Of a DNA stretch of 64,000 nucleotides, positions 1 through 9,451 are shown one piece after another. The notes beneath the pieces are model-generated. The model searched no databases, was not told the origin of the DNA, and saw nothing but the letters and a program-made list of their open reading frames with translations. The stretch's first letter is position 1. Every line of letters begins with the position of its first letter. This stretch comes from Armatimonadota bacterium. Lineage in GTDB: Bacteria; Armatimonadota; Fimbriimonadia; Fimbriimonadales; Fimbriimonadaceae. Where the stretch lies: NCBI GenBank assembly GCA_025360125.1, contig JANYCU010000034.1, positions 1-64,000 of the forward strand, in the 5' to 3' direction. Made by a program: the position numbers and the translations under genes.

Positions 1-75
1 CTTCGATATCTCACCAGAAGTGATCCTCTGACAGACATCGAGCTTGAACTCACGACTATAACTACGACGCATCAT
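1..75 (-). CDS. Transposase N-terminus (IS3/IS911 OrfA-like), cut by window edge
   Basis: Reading the minus strand from position 75 gives 25 codons open to the window edge, beginning MMRRSYSREFKLDVCQ. The R-x-Y-S-x-E-F-K-L pattern is the usual start of the helix-turn-helix OrfA protein of IS3-type elements. A GGAGAA ribosome-binding site lies directly upstream (about 81-86). The rest of the element is outside the window, so family and integrity cannot be judged. A Tn-like or phage HTH protein is possible but less likely. Confidence 0.7.
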   Translation of the reverse strand, partial: MMRRSYSREFKLDVCQRITSGEISK

Positions 76-151
76 ATATATTCTCCACACCGAACATATT
101 TGAGTGTCTTAATTTAAGGGCGCAGACCCCAGACCCATCCATCGCACTAAT

Positions 152-176
152 TTGACCGATGCGACGGAGGGGGGAG
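152..176. repeat. Truncated copy of dispersed palindromic repeat
   Basis: This stretch (TTGACCGATGCGACGGAGG plus a G run) matches the right half of the full palindromic elements at 58389-58464, 35439-35517 and 63862-63957. The matching left half is missing here. The side where it should be faces the transposase gene at the window edge, so the element may have been cut by IS insertion. Confidence 0.55.
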
Positions 177-201
177 AAATCCTTTGAACGGAAACTACAT
201 T

Positions 202-2742
202 CTAGTCTTCATCTAATCTATGTACGGTTACCCAGATCTCGCGCTTTGCGTCGAGGTCTCGGAATTGTTTGCGACCCGGCACGATGTCGAGATACAGCGT
301 CGCGATTTCGTGGGCGCGCATTGGGACTGTAACCCGGACCGCCTGAATTCCGAACGGTTCCAATTTCTCGGTCTCTGAGGTCAACAAAGAATTGTCGTCC
401 GGTCGCGGAGTTAGCTCTTGGAGGATTTCGCCCATCAGGTTCGTCTTGAGCGCCTTAGCTATTGGTCCGGGAAGCGTGACTTCGATGTCGCCGTCGATTC
501 CGTCGTACTCGACGAGTCGAAGGACGTACGGATGCCCCATTCCTTCCCCGCCGTAAGTAGCAAGTCCGCGCTTGCAGAACGACCCTTGCTCGCGGTAGAA
601 CGCAGTAGCGAGGACGGTAGGCGAATGGACAGTAACGGCCGAGAAGTTGGCGGGAATAGGGGCACCATCCGGGGAAGGTTCTGAATTCAGACTCTTAATA
701 TCAAATGGCCAAGCATTTCGGGCCCACGCCTCGAACGAGTAACCCAACAGCTTTGCGCCGTGTTGGACACATTCAGTCTTGGTAAGCCCATTATGGAATT
801 TGAGACTCAGTGAAGACCAAGAGGAATGGGAGCGAATCTCACCGTCCCATGGATCAATGGATAGAAGGACATTTTTGAGACCTGATTCAGCAAGGAACCA
901 TTGCTGGTGCCCCGAATGCGTAATTAAAACTCCTGTCCCGTCAGAATTCGAGACATTTACGAAAGATTGAGATGTGAATGCGCCTTGTACATCTTCAAAC
1001 CACTGTGGACTGGTCATCCAATCGCCTTCCGGATACTTTCTCTTTCCGGTTGAGCCCTGATTGATTTCCGATACAGAATATGGACCATCTGCTGTAATCG
1101 TCCGTCCGTTTAGATCAAAATCCCAAACCATGCTGATCGCGCCTTGATAACCGGGATCAATTGCATAAGATGAGAAACCATCGTTTACTCGAATGACAAT
1201 GTCAAGAGATTCGGATTCCATATTTGCAATTAGAATGAGAGTGCCTGGCAACTTATCAAGCTTCAGGCTGAGTCGGTTTCCGTTGATATCCGGGGACCGT
1301 GGAACGTTCACTTGCTTTGTTCCTGAGCTTCTGATCAGCTCACCCCCAGTCATGCACTCAAATCTCAACGGAAAGGAGAATGACGGGACATTCTTTGACT
1401 TGAATTCTTCTACCGTTAGTCTTTCCATATCGACGACGATGGAAAGATCATCCGATGTAAACCGGGCAATGTGCCCCTCAATTTCCCAAGTTGATTCGTC
1501 TTCAATGGTATTCCCAAGGCAGTAGCCCATGGCAGGAGCTTCAAGGCCCTTGACACTATTTTTCCAACCCAATCGGTTGAAGAAGAGATTCTGGCTTCTG
1601 TCCTTAATTCCGAGCCTCTGCGCGATCCTGGCAACAGGATTGCTACGATTTAGCAAGGTGTTAATGAAGGCAAACTGTGCCTCGGCGACATGGCCACAGA
1701 GCCCTTCGCATTCATGGTTATCGTGATGCTGGGCGGCCAAAAGATTCCGCCAACACTCCTCGAGTTCCCATGTCGGATACACGTCCCAAGGCTCATACGG
1801 ACGGCCGAAGAGGCCCAAGATCGCCGACGCGGTCTCTGCTTCCAGAATGCGATGTTCTAATTCAGCTGATCTGCGGGGATGGTTGTCGCCGTACTTGCCC
1901 AGCGTCATTCCGTGCCAAAAGTCGTCCATTGTGTACTTGCGAACCGGCAACTCCTTCCCTTGCCATTTCGCCAAGTACTCGCCGAGGGTGACCGCCAAAA
2001 TCTCAAATCGAGGGTCCTCCTTGAGCTTGGTCAGCATCGGAATCATGAGTTCGGATCGACACATCCAATCCTGAGTCGGCATGAGCTCCAACCACTGCAA
2101 AACTAACGGCGGAATTCCGTCGTCACCCGACGGAGGATTTGCGGCCAAGTCATCGAGCAAAATCTGGAAGTCCTCGGGCCACTGGTGCAGGTTCATTCGA
2201 TTGCGGGTCGCCGTCGGAATTTGGGTGCCATCATGCCCCTCCCACAAGACAACCGGAGCCTCTTCCATCGGAACCTCGGGCGTGTGCCACGTCCATTGAA
2301 AATACAGCGAAGCACCCGTGAATCCACAACCCGCTAGCATCTGGGGAAGCTGAGGATACGCATCGAACTCTTCCTCCCAAAACGTTTTCGGCCGGCAACC
2401 GAGAACGCGCATCGCGGTGCGAACTCCATACACTCGCTGGCGAACGTTCGATTCGCCGCCGTGAAACAATCCGTACGGCTGACCGTAACTACCGCCAACA
2501 ACCTCGATAATTCCCTCTGCGATCGCGTCTCGAAGTTTCGCCAAGTGCTCGGGAGACTCGGAAGCGAGCTTCTCATAACCAATCCCGTCGAAATTGATGT
2601 TCCCTTTGACTCCAGTCGCTCGGCAATAGGCGAGCATGTCGTCAATCGAGCCTGGCAAAACATCGTAGCCCCAAAGCCACTGCATGTCCACCCAGTGCAT
2701 ATGGTTCCCAAAGGTATAAGCGAGGGGGATTGGCCTGGACAT
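202..2742 (-). CDS. Glycoside hydrolase family 38-type alpha-mannosidase-like protein
   Basis: 846 residues, no signal peptide seen, so probably cytoplasmic. The N-terminal half fits the GH38 catalytic barrel: an early metal-site-like NHMHWVDMQW, a nucleophile-region motif FWEEEFDAYPQLPQML (Asp near residue 127) and a QHHDNHECEG motif matching the QHHD metal ligand loop of the family. The C-terminal half is the all-beta mannosidase region. Known role of the family: hydrolysis of alpha-mannosides with a Zn ion. The motif variants (HMHW rather than HxDxxW) mean substrate is uncertain. A TAGACT box ends 8 nt before the ATG. Divergent from the gene at 2842. Confidence 0.8.
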   Translation of the reverse strand: MSRPIPLAYTFGNHMHWVDMQWLWGYDVLPGSIDDMLAYCRATGVKGNINFDGIGYEKLASESPEHLAKLRDAIAEGIIEVVGGSYGQPYGLFHGGESNVRQRVYGVRTAMRVLGCRPKTFWEEEFDAYPQLPQMLAGCGFTGASLYFQWTWHTPEVPMEEAPVVLWEGHDGTQIPTATRNRMNLHQWPEDFQILLDDLAANPPSGDDGIPPLVLQWLELMPTQDWMCRSELMIPMLTKLKEDPRFEILAVTLGEYLAKWQGKELPVRKYTMDDFWHGMTLGKYGDNHPRRSAELEHRILEAETASAILGLFGRPYEPWDVYPTWELEECWRNLLAAQHHDNHECEGLCGHVAEAQFAFINTLLNRSNPVARIAQRLGIKDRSQNLFFNRLGWKNSVKGLEAPAMGYCLGNTIEDESTWEIEGHIARFTSDDLSIVVDMERLTVEEFKSKNVPSFSFPLRFECMTGGELIRSSGTKQVNVPRSPDINGNRLSLKLDKLPGTLILIANMESESLDIVIRVNDGFSSYAIDPGYQGAISMVWDFDLNGRTITADGPYSVSEINQGSTGKRKYPEGDWMTSPQWFEDVQGAFTSQSFVNVSNSDGTGVLITHSGHQQWFLAESGLKNVLLSIDPWDGEIRSHSSWSSLSLKFHNGLTKTECVQHGAKLLGYSFEAWARNAWPFDIKSLNSEPSPDGAPIPANFSAVTVHSPTVLATAFYREQGSFCKRGLATYGGEGMGHPYVLRLVEYDGIDGDIEVTLPGPIAKALKTNLMGEILQELTPRPDDNSLLTSETEKLEPFGIQAVRVTVPMRAHEIATLYLDIVPGRKQFRDLDAKREIWVTVHRLDED

Positions 2743-2841
2743 TGACTTCGAGTCTACCGATTGAAGACCAGGCAGAACTTTTTTGACACCAATTCGAGCA
2801 ACAGTTCGCTTACAATGATAGAACGAGTGCTTTGGAGCAAA

Positions 2842-3549
2842 ATGGATCCATCAAAGCTGAATCACCTTCGTCAAATCGAGATTGCAAAGCCTTGTCCCGA
2901 AGACTGGGATGCAATGGATGGCGACGACCAGCGACGCTTTTGCGCCGGATGCGGTTGTTTCGTCAACAATATTTCGGCGATGGATGCTGAAGCGGCCGAA
3001 GAACTGTTATCTTCAAGTAACAAAACTTGTACAAGAATCCTTGTCGATCCCAAAAAAGGAATCCTTACTCGTGACGGCTGGATTCCACGGCTAGTACTCG
3101 CGGGGGCAGTTGCAGCGACGGTCGCGGGATGTTCGGAAAATTCTCCAACACTTACGGTCGCACCCATACCCAAGGCAAGCAAAGCAACCTCACCTATCCC
3201 CGAACGTGCGTCTATAGGGCTTGTCGCTCCTTCCCTCGCTGAATATTATGTTGACGAGGAATCGAGCCAAACTCGATTAGTTGGTTGGCCAAGCAACGTC
3301 GCGAAGAAGCCAGCGAGTAACGTACGTCAGTCCGCCCCAAAAAACAAAAAGGAAAAGACCAAGCCAGAGAAGCCGATGGTGCTTTTAGGCCATCCGTGGA
3401 AGCGCGCCGTTCAGAAATCGAGGTCAATAAAGCCAACCAAACCAGAGCCCAAGCTCGAGTATTTAGTTGGGGACACCTCGCTGGTGGAAGTGATGAAGAA
3501 AGCAGTCACACCCAAAAAGCCAGCCAAAAACAAGAAATCAAAGCCATGA
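2842..3549 (+). CDS. Membrane-associated protein with CPxxW...RFCxxC Cys motif domain
   Basis: 235 residues from the chosen ATG. Residues about 14-60 carry CPEDWDAMDGDDQRRFCAGC followed by a V-N-N-I-S-A-M stretch and a later CTRI. This four-Cys module recurs at the N-terminus of many uncharacterised bacterial envelope proteins and looks metal- or disulfide-binding (inference). It is followed by a hydrophobic segment ending AAVAATVAGC-like and a Lys/Pro-rich tail. The start at 2842 is preferred because GGAG lies at 2834-2837 and a TACAAT box at 2811-2816; the frame is open to 2761 but upstream codons overlap the promoter. Its stop overlaps the next start (ATGA). Confidence 0.65.
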   Translation: MDPSKLNHLRQIEIAKPCPEDWDAMDGDDQRRFCAGCGCFVNNISAMDAEAAEELLSSSNKTCTRILVDPKKGILTRDGWIPRLVLAGAVAATVAGCSENSPTLTVAPIPKASKATSPIPERASIGLVAPSLAEYYVDEESSQTRLVGWPSNVAKKPASNVRQSAPKNKKEKTKPEKPMVLLGHPWKRAVQKSRSIKPTKPEPKLEYLVGDTSLVEVMKKAVTPKKPAKNKKSKP

Positions 3550-3749
3550 AACCCTTTGCAATGCGGCCAAGTGTGCTCCTCATCCTCTTTGGCGCCGGGC
3601 TGGGTCTCTCGGGCATCGACACCATGCGCGGTCACGAAGGGGTCGCCGGAGGGCCGATGATATGGGTGCTCTACTTTGGGGGCAGCTTGATATTCGTCGG
3701 ATGCGGGATTTGGTTGCTCGTCAAAGGTATCGCGAAGAAGGAAAAATGA
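3546..3749 (+). CDS. Small two-helix membrane protein (67 aa)
   Basis: Begins at an ATG that overlaps the stop of the upstream gene by 4 nt, and ends overlapping the next start by 4 nt, so translation of the three genes is very likely coupled. Two hydrophobic helices are seen, joined by a loop with GGPMIWVLYFGGS. The same loop (GGPMVWVLFIGGS) occurs in the next gene, so the two are tandem paralogs. No known family recognised. Confidence 0.7.
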   Translation: MKPFAMRPSVLLILFGAGLGLSGIDTMRGHEGVAGGPMIWVLYFGGSLIFVGCGIWLLVKGIAKKEK

Positions 3750-3937
3750 ATCCAAACATCCGCTCAGGTTGGTTCCTCCTGGTCGCAGGTGGGGTCTTGA
3801 CCATTTCTATGCTTTATGCCGGATTTAATTCCGATTGGCAAGCCGTTGGAGGTCCGATGGTTTGGGTTCTCTTTATTGGCGGTTCTGTGCTCCTAGTTGC
3901 GACGGGCATTTTGCTCATCCGGCGAACCCGTCAATGA
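3746..3937 (+). CDS. Small two-helix membrane protein (63 aa), paralog of upstream gene
   Basis: Starts at 3746 with GAAGGA just upstream and a 4-nt ATGA overlap with the preceding gene. The protein has two predicted membrane helices flanking GGPMVWVLFIGGS and ends in a basic RRTRQ tail. It aligns over its whole length with the product of 3546-3749. Function unknown. Genetic coupling suggests both act with the Cys-motif protein encoded at 2842. Confidence 0.7.
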   Translation: MNPNIRSGWFLLVAGGVLTISMLYAGFNSDWQAVGGPMVWVLFIGGSVLLVATGILLIRRTRQ

Positions 3938-3989
3938 CCAAAGAAAACAGCAACATTCCGATATACTCAAAGTCAGGTTACTGGTCACC

Positions 3990-5321
3990 ATGAACATTTC
4001 TGGACTTACGAAAATTGCAATTTGCCTCACTCCATGCTTAATGGCCGGATATTCGGCGGCAAACCAAGACCCACAAAAGGTTAAACCAGTCAGAACTGAA
4101 CTCATCAAACCATTTCATAACGAGACTTTTAACAAGAAAGGGACGGCCAAGGAGCGAAAGCAAGGCGGCAACCCGCGAACCACCAATGGATTCTTGACTT
4201 TTGACGGTTCGATGGATGGAAACCGACAAGTCGACCCCCAGATTGCGGTGGGCGGCGGATATGTCTTTCACGGAACGAACAGCGGGCTGATCATTTACGA
4301 CAAGAAAGGCAACTTTGTTCAGGGCGTTCCTCAGTCCGAATTTAACGGCGGCATCGACCCCAAATTGTTCTATGACATGAACAACCACGTTTTCGGATTT
4401 GACCTCTGGAACCCGTGGGATAACGAAAAACTCAAGCCCGTCAACATCTCCATTTCCGAAACCAACGACCCAACCAAGGGCTGGTATACCTATCCGGTTC
4501 CCGCTCCTCAAGGCGTCGACGGAGGGGGAATTGGGCACAGTCGAAAGTGGATCGGCTACTCGTTTCCGGGCGGACCCGAGCAAACATTCGTGATGAAAAT
4601 GGCCGATGCCAAAGCGGGCAAACCAGCAACCATTTACCATTTTGCCGGGAGCCTCGGACATCCCGTCAACACCCAAGACGCCATTGACGATCTCTATTTT
4701 GTGAAGCTCACTTCACGAGAAATCATCATCACCTGTGTATCAGAAGGAGTAGACGGATCTCCGGAGGTTTCCTCCGTGGTTCGCGCGGCGCATCAATTCA
4801 AATCCTTTGGTTCGCCGCCTCAGTCACCCCAGAAGGGCACCGACATCAAAACCGCTTCAGGTGACCGCAATCCCAAGAACCTCGTTATTCAAGGGCAGCA
4901 TCTATGGTTTTCACAGGCAGTAAATCTGGACGGCCGAGCAGGGATTCAATGGCACCAATTCAAACTTGACGGCACCACGGTTCAGTCAGGAATCATCGCC
5001 AGCCCCACGAACAGTTACATTCAAACAACCATGGCGGTCAACAAGAACTGGGACGTGCTGATCGGATTCCAAGAGACCGGACCCGATATGTTCATAAGCC
5101 CGCGATGTGCCATGCATCGGCATACCGATCCCAAAGGAGTCACCCGAGAGGTGATCAGCTTGGGTGAAGGCAAAGGAGCCACCGATGGCGTCTCGTGGGG
5201 CGACTATAGCTGCACGGTTATCGATGGGGACAACAAGACTGATTTTTGGACGATTCAAAGCATCACTTTGCCGACCGGAAAAGGTGGAACGGTGATCGCA
5301 AAAATTCCGGTAAAGCCTTAG
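3990..5321 (+). CDS. Exported protein of unknown function, probable beta-rich
   Basis: 443 residues from ATG 3990. The N-terminus (MNISGLTKIAICLTPCLMAG) is a signal peptide. The body has many Gly/Asp/Trp turns and phrases such as VDPQIAVGGGYVFHGTNSG and VDGGGIGHSRKWIGYSFPGG, typical of a beta-propeller or extracellular beta-sandwich, but no family is recognised. TATACT at 3962-3967 is a possible -10 with a short leader. The frame is open upstream to 3897, but that part overlaps the previous gene. Confidence 0.6.
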   Translation: MNISGLTKIAICLTPCLMAGYSAANQDPQKVKPVRTELIKPFHNETFNKKGTAKERKQGGNPRTTNGFLTFDGSMDGNRQVDPQIAVGGGYVFHGTNSGLIIYDKKGNFVQGVPQSEFNGGIDPKLFYDMNNHVFGFDLWNPWDNEKLKPVNISISETNDPTKGWYTYPVPAPQGVDGGGIGHSRKWIGYSFPGGPEQTFVMKMADAKAGKPATIYHFAGSLGHPVNTQDAIDDLYFVKLTSREIIITCVSEGVDGSPEVSSVVRAAHQFKSFGSPPQSPQKGTDIKTASGDRNPKNLVIQGQHLWFSQAVNLDGRAGIQWHQFKLDGTTVQSGIIASPTNSYIQTTMAVNKNWDVLIGFQETGPDMFISPRCAMHRHTDPKGVTREVISLGEGKGATDGVSWGDYSCTVIDGDNKTDFWTIQSITLPTGKGGTVIAKIPVKP

Positions 5322-5335
5322 CTCTGAGTTCATGC

Positions 5336-5341
5336 TAGAAT
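5336..5341 (+). promoter_or_regulatory. TAGAAT -10 box, leaderless-type
   Basis: Six nucleotides separate this box from a TTG codon at 5348. The expected transcription start therefore falls on or next to the start codon. Confidence 0.5.
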
Positions 5342-5347
5342 TTGAAC

Positions 5348-6010
5348 TTGGATCGACCCGCTAAAGCAATTCCCGATTGGCTCCCGTATGTGTTGCCGAT
5401 GGCCCTCTTTTTGGGTCTCACCGCCCTGGAGGGGCAATCGCCAGCGAATTACGTTTGGATCTACTTTGCCAAGGTCGCAATCGTGGTTGCGGCTCTCATC
5501 TGGGCAAAGCCAACATGGCGGGACATCAAATTTGATGCGAAGCAGATTCCATTAGCCGTTATCATTGGCCTCGTTCTGTTCGCTGTTTGGGTCGGGATTG
5601 AGAACATTGCTTATCCCCATCTTGGCCAGCGAACCGCCTACAATCCATTCGAAAAGATTCCTGATGCCGGGCTCCGAACAGCGTTCATCGCAGTTCGGCT
5701 TTTCGGCCTAGCCCTCCTGGTTCCGTTCATGGAAGAACTCTTTTGGCGATCGTTTGGGCTTCGATATGCCTCGCAAAGTAACTTTAAGGATCTCGCTATT
5801 GGGACGTTCACGATGACCGGAGCGGCAATTTGCTGCGCCGTCTTTGCCTTTGCGCACCCCGAATGGATTCCTGGCCTCATCTTCGCCGCGTCGATGACCG
5901 CCCTGCTGTGGAAAACCAAAAGCGTCTTCGCTTGTTTCGTTGCCCACGCAGTAACTAACCTTGCGCTAGGAATCTACGTCATCACCCAGCACGCTTGGAA
6001 TCTTTGGTAG
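5348..6010 (+). CDS. CAAX prenyl protease-related (CPBP) membrane protein of the PEP-CTERM type
   Basis: About 220 residues with six or more hydrophobic helices. All three CPBP motifs are visible: EELFWR (glutamates of motif 1), FAFAHPEW (motif 2 His) and AHAVTNLALG (motif 3 His/Asn), with the protein ending AWNLW. This wording matches the CAAX-protease-related family that accompanies exosortase/PEP-CTERM systems (TIGR03008, from memory). A PEP-CTERM protein is encoded at 48541. No ATG is available at the N-terminus: TTG at 5348 follows a TAGAAT box by 6 nt, and TTG at 5342 is the alternative. Known activity of the superfamily: intramembrane metalloproteolysis. Confidence 0.8.
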   Translation: MDRPAKAIPDWLPYVLPMALFLGLTALEGQSPANYVWIYFAKVAIVVAALIWAKPTWRDIKFDAKQIPLAVIIGLVLFAVWVGIENIAYPHLGQRTAYNPFEKIPDAGLRTAFIAVRLFGLALLVPFMEELFWRSFGLRYASQSNFKDLAIGTFTMTGAAICCAVFAFAHPEWIPGLIFAASMTALLWKTKSVFACFVAHAVTNLALGIYVITQHAWNLW

Positions 6011-6012
6011 CC

Positions 6013-9000
6013 CTAACTTCCAGAAGCTTGAATATTGGACGTGAACGAATAAGAGCCTGATCCGACCTGGAAAACGTCATAACCGGGTTCGCTACGCAAG
6101 AACTTCACGCCCTTGGCACTTGATGCCTCGGATAGCCCTTCGCGAACTTTTCTGGCGCCGCCCGTCGGAACATAAACCGTCGCCGTCGTATTCGCCGGAA
6201 CCGTGATCGAGGTCGTTAAATCCATTCCCGACCTTTTCCAAGAAGACTCAATTCGCCCGTTCACGCTGTCGTAGTGAGACTTCACCCAGGTCAAGTCATT
6301 GGCGACCGACGGTTTTACGACAAACTTCTTAAATCCTGGGCCCGCAGGATCGGGACGAATTCCGCCTAACCCTTGGTACAGCCAAAAGCCAATACACCCA
6401 AGCGTCGGGTGGTTGTACGACCCGTCTCCATTCCAAGCTTCCCACAGCGAAGTCGCTCCAGAGTTGATCATGTGCAGCCAGCCTGGATAATCTTCCTGAG
6501 TCAACATTTTGTAGGCCAGGTCGTCGCGGCCATTCTCCGCCAAAGCGTGAAACACGTAAAGCGATCCCACCATTCCCGCACTAATATGCCCCTTTCGTGG
6601 GCCGTCGATGCTCTCAACCAAACGGTCAATAATAAGCGACTTCGACTCATTTGGAGCAAGGCCTAGGGTGAGAGGCAAAGCCTGGGCAGTTTGACTATCC
6701 TTGGCGTAAAGCCCGGTTTCCCGGTTAAGAAACTTGGCGTTATATGTCGACTTAACAGATTCAGCTTTTGACCTATAAGCGGTGGCATCCGCTTCTTTTC
6801 CTAGCAAATGAGCAACTTGGCTGATAATCGATGAGCCATAGAATAGTGCCGCCGTCGAAGTCTGCTCGACGGGAACGCGTCGTCCGCCTCCGCCTGCGCT
6901 GTCATCCAGCCAGTCACCCAGTCCCCATGAAACAACATTGCCCTTCGCGGTCGAACTCAGATAATCGACGTACGCCTTCATTGCCGGATACCCCTCAGCC
7001 AGAACCCGCTTATCGCCGTAGTTCAAATACAACTTCCAAGGAGCAAAGACAATAGCTCCGCCCCACCACGGGTCCGCCATTTCTCCCGGCGAGCCGGCGG
7101 CCCGCGTCCGTCCCCAGCCGCTGGTCGGAACAATGTCGGTCACATGTCCGTTCGCGTCTTGGGCGTCCACCATGTCGTTAAACCATTTGCGATAGAACTG
7201 GGGAGTGTCGAGGTTGAAGAACCCGGTCTCCATATCCACGCACCCGTCATCCATCCAGCCCATTTTTTCTCGCTGAGGACAGTCGGTCGGGATGCTATGG
7301 AGGTTGTTCAAATACGCACGGACGATCAGGTTTTGCACCAGATTAAGGCGGTCATTCGAGCAACTGAATGACCCGGCCACGGCGGGATCAGTGGTGACCC
7401 ATTTGCCGCTTAACGAGTCGAGCGTCGGTTTTTCGGTCAGTCCAGTAACCTCAACGTATCGAAACCCGTGATAGGTGAATCGAGGTTCAAACGTGTCACG
7501 CTCACCACTCAAGATGCATTCATCGGTTTGGAATCGGCCATAAGTGTGGCTAGCCGTATGGTGCATGTCGGCTAAACCATCGGGCGTGAGGGCCTCGTTA
7601 TAGCGCAGGGTCACCTTGGTGCCCTTGGGTCCGCGGGTTGTCAACGTGGCCCAGCCTGCAATATTCGTCCCGAGGTCAAAAACATAAACTCCCGGCTTCG
7701 GCTCCTTCACCGAGATAGGTTTGATCGATTGTCGGACTCGGATTGGAGGTAACTGCTGCGAGGTTAACATCCCTTTCGGTTCGTCGACCACGGTAACTGG
7801 TTTCCAAGTTGGCATACCGCGCGTGAAGTCGACAGTCTCGCCGCCGCGAACGCAGTTAAATGAAATTTGACTCTCGCCCCATTTCCAAGACTCGTTTGAA
7901 ACCACCATTTGCGAAGTTCCATCGGAATACTCAACCTTGAGGTGAAACAATGCTCGAGGCGAAGCGGACCATGGAGCCTTTTCGAATCCGAAAAGGTCAG
8001 GCGTCGCGAGGTTAAACCAACCGCCTCCGAGCAGGATTCCTAGTTCATTTTTGCCTTGCTTTAGCGCTTTCGTGACGTCGTATGTCACATACAAGATCCG
8101 CTTGTCGTAATCAGTAAAACCTGGGTCCAAGACGTGGTCACCAACTTTCTTGCCGTTGATCGATAGTTCGTAATAGCCAAGCCCACAGATAAATGCGGTT
8201 GCTCGCGTCACTTGCTTCTTGACCGAGATGTCCTTTCGAAGCTGAATCGCGGCGTTCTCAGGCTGATCCGCCCGACTTGATTCCTTCAGCGATGCAAAGA
8301 CTCCATCGGTGAGGCGCCGTTTGTTCCAATCCGAATTCTCCACGCTGTCAAAAGCAGTGACCGGAGCGTGTAGGGCGACATTCGTGTTGCCAGAGAAGAC
8401 TTCGAACTCCGAAAGAGCAAAACAGAACGGCTCGGGGCCATTACCCCGGTTCCATAGCTTCGTTGCGGTTACTCGAACGTAGCGAGCCTTGATTCCTTTA
8501 CCATGAAGGCGAACGGACTCACCATGAGGATTGGGAAAGTCTTGATCGGTATGATCGACAATCATCCTCCGATCGCTGAATTTCGGATCATCCGAGACAT
8601 CTACTCGAAATCGGATTGGGAAACCAAAACTATCTTTCAGCGAAAACCCAGGCGAAACTGGTGAGTGAAGCATGATGTCGTCAATCGATTTTGCTGAACC
8701 TAAATCAAGTTGAACCCACTTTGTCGCGACTTGAGCCTTTGACTCCAAAGCGTGATATCCGTACAAAACGGGCGAACGAGTGTAAAAGTGCTCCGCAGTT
8801 GCTCCGATCCATTTGGCTTGCCAGTCTTCGGACGAAAACAGTCCGGTTGTAAACCTGGCCGCTTGACTCCATTCCGAGGCTTTTCCCGCCCGGTCCCACG
8901 CTCGAACCTTCCAAAAACATGCTATGTTCAATTGAAGGTATTTGCCCATATAGACGACGTGAGCCGACTCATCAGAAATCGTCTTTTCAGAATTCCAAAG

Positions 9001-9249
9001 GTCAAACTTGTTCGCCATAAGGTTCTCAATTGAACTAGAAACCCCAATTTGGTACGCCGTCTGAATTTCGTCGCGAACGTGCGATTCGAACCACCATCCA
9101 AACCGTGGGTGCTGATGGTCGATTCCCAGGGGCGCCGACTGATATTCGCACTGCAATCGAACCGGACTTAGGGCAAAACTCATAGCGGATCCACAAACAG
9201 TCAGCAGGATTCCCGCGAGGCGAACAAGAGCCAAAATGGCATTCCTCAT
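6013..9249 (-). CDS. Secreted alpha-L-rhamnosidase (GH78) with inserted F5/8 type C-like domain
   Basis: 1078 residues from ATG 9249; a TTG three codons upstream is an alternative. Signal peptide at the N-terminus. An Ig-like rhamnosidase N-terminal domain is interrupted by a discoidin (F5/8 type C)-like segment at about residues 170-310. Then come the carbohydrate-binding-like domain with WFNLATPDLFG, the (alpha/alpha)6 catalytic barrel with DCPQREKMGWMDD near residue 650 (the GH78 hallmark), and a C-terminal beta domain. Predicted role: release of terminal alpha-L-rhamnose from plant glycans or glycosides outside the cytoplasm. It ends 2 nt from the convergent CPBP gene. Confidence 0.88.
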   Translation of the reverse strand: MRNAILALVRLAGILLTVCGSAMSFALSPVRLQCEYQSAPLGIDHQHPRFGWWFESHVRDEIQTAYQIGVSSSIENLMANKFDLWNSEKTISDESAHVVYMGKYLQLNIACFWKVRAWDRAGKASEWSQAARFTTGLFSSEDWQAKWIGATAEHFYTRSPVLYGYHALESKAQVATKWVQLDLGSAKSIDDIMLHSPVSPGFSLKDSFGFPIRFRVDVSDDPKFSDRRMIVDHTDQDFPNPHGESVRLHGKGIKARYVRVTATKLWNRGNGPEPFCFALSEFEVFSGNTNVALHAPVTAFDSVENSDWNKRRLTDGVFASLKESSRADQPENAAIQLRKDISVKKQVTRATAFICGLGYYELSINGKKVGDHVLDPGFTDYDKRILYVTYDVTKALKQGKNELGILLGGGWFNLATPDLFGFEKAPWSASPRALFHLKVEYSDGTSQMVVSNESWKWGESQISFNCVRGGETVDFTRGMPTWKPVTVVDEPKGMLTSQQLPPIRVRQSIKPISVKEPKPGVYVFDLGTNIAGWATLTTRGPKGTKVTLRYNEALTPDGLADMHHTASHTYGRFQTDECILSGERDTFEPRFTYHGFRYVEVTGLTEKPTLDSLSGKWVTTDPAVAGSFSCSNDRLNLVQNLIVRAYLNNLHSIPTDCPQREKMGWMDDGCVDMETGFFNLDTPQFYRKWFNDMVDAQDANGHVTDIVPTSGWGRTRAAGSPGEMADPWWGGAIVFAPWKLYLNYGDKRVLAEGYPAMKAYVDYLSSTAKGNVVSWGLGDWLDDSAGGGGRRVPVEQTSTAALFYGSSIISQVAHLLGKEADATAYRSKAESVKSTYNAKFLNRETGLYAKDSQTAQALPLTLGLAPNESKSLIIDRLVESIDGPRKGHISAGMVGSLYVFHALAENGRDDLAYKMLTQEDYPGWLHMINSGATSLWEAWNGDGSYNHPTLGCIGFWLYQGLGGIRPDPAGPGFKKFVVKPSVANDLTWVKSHYDSVNGRIESSWKRSGMDLTTSITVPANTTATVYVPTGGARKVREGLSEASSAKGVKFLRSEPGYDVFQVGSGSYSFTSNIQASGS

Positions 9250-9441
9250 GGTCTCCAAACATTACCCCAGACCAATAGAGGGTGTTGCACGGATTCGGAA
9301 GACTCGGATGTGCTGCCTCGGTAGCTCACGATGGAACTAACTCCAGGCTTAATACCGCTAACGGAAATCCAGGACTAAGCTACCAAGGCTAAAGAAAGTT
9401 GGGCGGAGATCATCCATGCAGCACCCTCAATGACCCGGTAC

Positions 9442-9447
9442 GATAAT
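9442..9447 (+). promoter_or_regulatory. GATAAT -10 box, leaderless-type
   Basis: Lies 7 nt before the second of two tandem ATG codons (9455) and 4 nt before the first (9452). This favours the second ATG as the real start. Confidence 0.5.
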
Positions 9448-9451
9448 CAAC

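Noticed and set aside
2783-2816. TTGACA/TACAAT promoter for the gene at 2842
   Set aside because: Spacing is 22 nt, too long for a classical sigma-70 pair; only the TACAAT part is kept as plausible.
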